Origin: Anaerolineales bacterium | GTDB lineage: Bacteria; Chloroflexota; Anaerolineae; Anaerolineales; UBA4823 | Assembly: GCA_016932955.1 (NCBI GenBank) | Contig: JAFGBV010000268.1 | Coordinates: forward strand, 1-26,358 | Length of the DNA: 26,358 bases | Reading direction: 5' to 3' | Part shown: piece after piece, positions 24,001 to 26,358 of the stretch | Numbering within the stretch: the first letter of the stretch is position 1 | Layout: each line of letters starts with the position of its first letter | The notes under the pieces: model-generated | Told to the model about the DNA's origin: nothing | Databases searched by the model: none | What the model saw: only the letters and a program-made list of their open reading frames with translations | Translations under genes and position numbers: made by a program

Positions 24001-25185
24001 TTAACCTTTTACCGCACCAGCCAGCATGCCCCGAACAAAATAACGTTGAAAAGCGAAGAAAATGATCATGGGCAACAGCATCGACAAGAAAGCGGATGCC
24101 GTCAGCAGATGCCACCCAGCACCGAGAGAGGAGACCATGTTACTGATCTGGTAGGTCATCACAGGGTTGTTGCCGCCCAGGAACACGAGGGCCACCAGCA
24201 GATCATTCCATACCCATAAGAATTGGAAGATAGCCAGTGCAGCGATTGCTGGCATTGCCAAGGGGATTGCTAGCTTATGGAAAGCGGTCCAGTGTGAAGC
24301 CCCGTCCAGGTAAGCCGACTCAAACAGGTCGCGCGGCAACGTCCCCAGGAAGTTGCGCATCAGATAGATCGAATAGGGCATTCCAAACCCGGTATGGAAC
24401 AGCCACACTCCCAGAAACGTGCCGTTCAGGCCCAGTTGTGCGAATGTTCGTGAGATCGGGACCAAAGTCATTTGCAAGGGAATCACTTGTAGCCCTACCA
24501 AAATTGCAAACAACCAGTATCGGCCTTTGAAATCTAGCCAGGCAAAGGCGTACCCGGCAAACGCCGCAAATAAGATTGGCAGGATCGTTGCAGGCACGGT
24601 TACAACCAGGCTGTTGATGAACGCCCTTCCCATCCCTCGCGGGTTGAGCAGATCTGAGAGGTTACAATTCATCCCTGGCGGTGGCGAGCCGGATTCACAA
24701 TCAGCCTGGTATGTATTGGTGCCACGATAGCCTACCAGAGCATCGACATAGTTATTAAGCGTAAGCTTGGGGGTGCTTTCACCGCCAGCCATCCGTTTCA
24801 TCTGGGCGGCGATATCCGCAGCCTCTTGGGCTGACGGCAGGGGAATATCGCCCATGTGCGGCTGCCCATCGATCTCCCTGCGCAGCATCGCCAGCAATTG
24901 CAGCGAGCGCGGATACTCTTCGATCACTGCAGGGTCGCTCAGGTTTGCCGTTACGATCTTTGCCCCATCCACCCCATGGCAATCGCCACAAAACTGGTTG
25001 TACTCTTCTGATCCGGGTGGGGCGGCAAGCGCCATCCACCAGCCATTGGTATTCACAGATTGCACCGGACGGAACGAGGTCACCAGTAAGCCCAGGGCTG
25101 GTATCAGCCAGATCAACATAAGGCCAATCACCGCCATATGCAGCGGGAGTCGATTGAAGATTCGGTTAATCTTGCTCTTGTTCAT
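24001..25185 (-). CDS. CUT1 sugar ABC permease (MalG type) with inserted cytochrome c domain
   Basis: The 394-residue product is the inner permease subunit of a carbohydrate importer. The first helix (about 15-36) ends in LVTSFRP. The permease core from TLNNYVDAL (142) on has the usual five further helices, with the ATPase-contacting EAA loop at 289-310 (ESAYLDGASHW and IPLAMP). Between them, residues about 58-135 form a c-type cytochrome-like domain: EEYNQFCGDCHGVDG with C66, C69 and H70, LSDPAVIEEY, LRREIDG, PHMGDIP with M111 as likely distal ligand, and the helix EAADIAAQMKRMAGG. A second insertion at 151-183 holds C163 and C174. The insertions lie in the outside loop, where haem c attachment is possible. 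Typical MalG proteins are about 275-300 residues. The start overlaps the upstream permease stop (ATGA) with AGGAGG 7 bases before it. Confidence 0.88.
   Translation of the reverse strand: MNKSKINRIFNRLPLHMAVIGLMLIWLIPALGLLVTSFRPVQSVNTNGWWMALAAPPGSEEYNQFCGDCHGVDGAKIVTANLSDPAVIEEYPRSLQLLAMLRREIDGQPHMGDIPLPSAQEAADIAAQMKRMAGGESTPKLTLNNYVDALVGYRGTNTYQADCESGSPPPGMNCNLSDLLNPRGMGRAFINSLVVTVPATILPILFAAFAGYAFAWLDFKGRYWLFAILVGLQVIPLQMTLVPISRTFAQLGLNGTFLGVWLFHTGFGMPYSIYLMRNFLGTLPRDLFESAYLDGASHWTAFHKLAIPLAMPAIAALAIFQFLWVWNDLLVALVFLGGNNPVMTYQISNMVSSLGAGWHLLTASAFLSMLLPMIIFFAFQRYFVRGMLAGAVKG
24781..25014 (-). other. Cytochrome c-like domain encoded within the permease gene
   Basis: This stretch, in frame with the permease, encodes one complete small cytochrome c fold in the order expected of cbb3/class I domains. 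The CXXCH haem site CGDCH is encoded at 24976-24990 and the likely axial Met at 24853-24855. The spacing of 41 residues between His and Met is short but within the range of minimal cytochrome domains. Permease sequence resumes directly after the final helix. Confidence 0.85.
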
Positions 25186-26144
25186 CTCATCGCCTCCTGT
25201 TCCAAAAAGCGGCGAATATTCATGTAAATAAAGGGGATAATGAGCACTACCAGGATCACCGCCACTGCCGCCCCGCGCCCGGTATTGAAGTTGATATACA
25301 TTTCGGTGTACATCCTGTTGGCAATCACTTCAGTGCCATAGTTACCCCCCGTCATAACGTACACAATATCAAACAACTTCAGTACATTGATCACCATGGT
25401 GGTGATAACCACCGTAATCGTAGGCATGATGATGGGAACCATCACCGACCAAAATACCCGCCATTCGGTGGCGCCATCCACACGCGCCGCCTCCAGGATT
25501 TCTTCAGGCACCGATTTTAGCGCTGCGGCCAGAACCGTCATGCAGAACCCGGTCCAGATCCAAATCCCCACCACGATCAAAGCCAGCGTATTGATTCCCG
25601 CGGTTGAGATGAATGCCACCGGCTTGAAGCCTAATCCAGTAATGATAGCATTGAGCAGACCTATCTGATTCGCCCCAGTTCCATAGTCATAAACAAACCC
25701 CCAGATCACCCCGGCACCTACGAACGAGATTGCCATCGGCATGAAGATCATCGATTTTGCCAGCGCTTCATATTTAACCCGCTCTGCCAACACTGCAAAT
25801 AGCAATCCGATGGACACTGTGCCGGTCACCATCAAGGAGATCCATTTTATAGTGTTTCCGTAGGATGATGTCCAAAATGTTCTCCATACTGTCTGGATAG
25901 ATGTTGTATCGACCTCTGCGGTCAGCGCGTAGCGAAAGTTCTCAAAGATCCCCCAGCAAGGTCTGCCTTCCATACACGTCACACTGGCAGGTTGTGTGCC
26001 ATCCTGGTTTTGAAAAGAGAGCACGATGGTAGTGAACATCGGATAAAGAATGAAAAAGCTCATCACGATGATTGCAGGCGCCAGGTACAACCACGGCGTA
26101 AGCTGCCCTTGTTTCATAATCTGAGGAGTTGCATTATTTGACAT
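25182..26144 (-). CDS. CUT1 sugar ABC permease (MalF/UgpA type)
   Basis: The 320-residue product is the first permease subunit of the same importer. It begins with a short cytoplasmic segment and a helix at about 18-43 (LTPWLYLAPAIIVMSFFILY), typical of the LacF/UgpA branch. The EAA loop reads EEILEAARVDGATEWRVFW with E218, A219, A220, D223 and G224 and ends in MVPIIMP; it docks onto the ATPase. An outside loop after the first helix carries C57 and C63 (CMEGRPC), a likely disulfide that is not general in the family. GAGGGGAG lies before the ATG. It overlaps the next permease by four bases, so the two subunits are made in step. The substrate is not visible from sequence but the treS and sugar kinase genes behind it point to a glucoside. 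Confidence 0.93.
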   Translation of the reverse strand: MSNNATPQIMKQGQLTPWLYLAPAIIVMSFFILYPMFTTIVLSFQNQDGTQPASVTCMEGRPCWGIFENFRYALTAEVDTTSIQTVWRTFWTSSYGNTIKWISLMVTGTVSIGLLFAVLAERVKYEALAKSMIFMPMAISFVGAGVIWGFVYDYGTGANQIGLLNAIITGLGFKPVAFISTAGINTLALIVVGIWIWTGFCMTVLAAALKSVPEEILEAARVDGATEWRVFWSVMVPIIMPTITVVITTMVINVLKLFDIVYVMTGGNYGTEVIANRMYTEMYINFNTGRGAAVAVILVVLIIPFIYMNIRRFLEQEAMR

Positions 26145-26190
26145 AGATTATTCTCCCCTCGGGTTACTAAAATATTGAAATGGCAGGGTT

Positions 26191-26229
26191 TTCAGGGGGC
26201 CATCCTGACAGGCAGGGCAGCCCCCTGAA
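26191..26229 (-). repeat. Hairpin between binding-protein and permease genes
   Basis: TTCAGGGGGC (26191-26200) pairs perfectly over 10 bp with GCCCCCTGAA (26220-26229) around a 19-base loop. No T-run follows on the minus strand, so it is not a classic terminator. In ABC operons such stems often protect the mRNA of the highly expressed binding protein and lower permease expression. Confidence 0.55.
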
Positions 26230-26244
26230 GGAGAAATGAAATGT

Positions 26245-26358
26245 TTACTTGCCGAGTGCTTCAGCCTGGACGGCAGCCGCAGAAGCCAGGGCTGCATCCA
26301 GATCTTCACCACTCAAGTAACTGATGATCGCTGCCCATTCGGCGCTGCCAAAGCCGCC
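26245..26358 (-). CDS. C-terminal end of a carbohydrate-binding lipoprotein (ABC solute-binding protein), partial
   Basis: The last 37 codons of a gene entering from the right edge are visible on the minus strand and end at TAA. They read GGFGSAEWAAIISYLSGEDL and end in AEALGK, an alternating helical tail as seen in extracellular sugar-binding proteins of this family, where the last helices repeat a (S/T)..(V)..Y(L/M).(S/G) pattern. The position directly upstream of two CUT1 permeases, with a hairpin between them, supports this. The 5' part, with signal peptide and ligand residues, is outside the window, so the substrate class cannot be judged. Confidence 0.65.
   Translation of the reverse strand, partial: GGFGSAEWAAIISYLSGEDLDAALASAAAVQAEALGK

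Noticed and set aside
24781..25014. Separate cytochrome c gene interrupted by or overlapping the permease
   Set aside because: The haem domain shares one uninterrupted frame with both flanking permease parts, and no start codon with a ribosome-binding site or stop separates them.

Overview
The window reads as chromosomal DNA of a free-living bacterium, most likely a member of Chloroflexota (Anaerolineae-like). This is inferred from protein style and gene order, not from a marker gene: a proline-rich lipoprotein with FxLYD-type repeats, a DUF1461/TIGR01906 membrane protein, a membrane-bound baseplate-J-like protein beside ruvX and mltG, and a DUF692 protein of a type I associate with that phylum. 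No rRNA, tRNA, CRISPR array, insertion sequence or phage module is visible. Genes are tightly packed on both strands and no stretch over 300 bases lacks a gene.

Layout. (1) 1-714: the end of a DUF4397 protein and its terminator. (2) 714-3491: mutS on the minus strand, divergent from (3) an MsmK/UgpC-type sugar ABC ATPase with a strong sigma70-like promoter, followed by gpmA and a lipoprotein with four tandem FxLYD-like domains. (4) A 15-bp bidirectional terminator at 7110-7151 separates these from a four-gene minus-strand operon: spermidine-synthase-like membrane protein, DUF1461 protein, SppA-type S49 peptidase, membrane-anchored DUF4350-like protein. (5) From 12.6 to 21.3 kb on the plus strand lies a run with short gaps: mscL with a zinc-ribbon tail, alaS, a two-helical-repeat membrane protein, a baseplate-J-like membrane protein, ruvX, mltG, a histidine phosphatase and a DUF692 (MNIO-like) protein. 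The alaS-ruvX-mltG order recalls Firmicutes. (6) From 21.3 kb to the right edge the minus strand carries a carbohydrate cluster: binding protein (only its end visible), two permeases, a trehalose-synthase-like GH13 enzyme and a ROK sugar kinase.

The standout is the second sugar permease (24001-25185). Between its first membrane helix and the rest of the permease it carries about 80 residues that look like a complete c-type cytochrome domain: a CGDCH haem motif, then a PHMGDIP segment that could give the distal Met ligand. The insertion falls in the outside loop, where haem c would be attached. A redox-active haem domain built into a CUT1 sugar permease is something I do not know from characterised transporters.

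The sugar cluster likely imports an alpha-glucoside or related sugar and passes it to TreS-like conversion and a ROK kinase. No ATPase lies in its visible part; the orphan MsmK-type ATPase at 3.5 kb is a plausible shared energiser. Glycolysis is represented by gpmA beside that ATPase.
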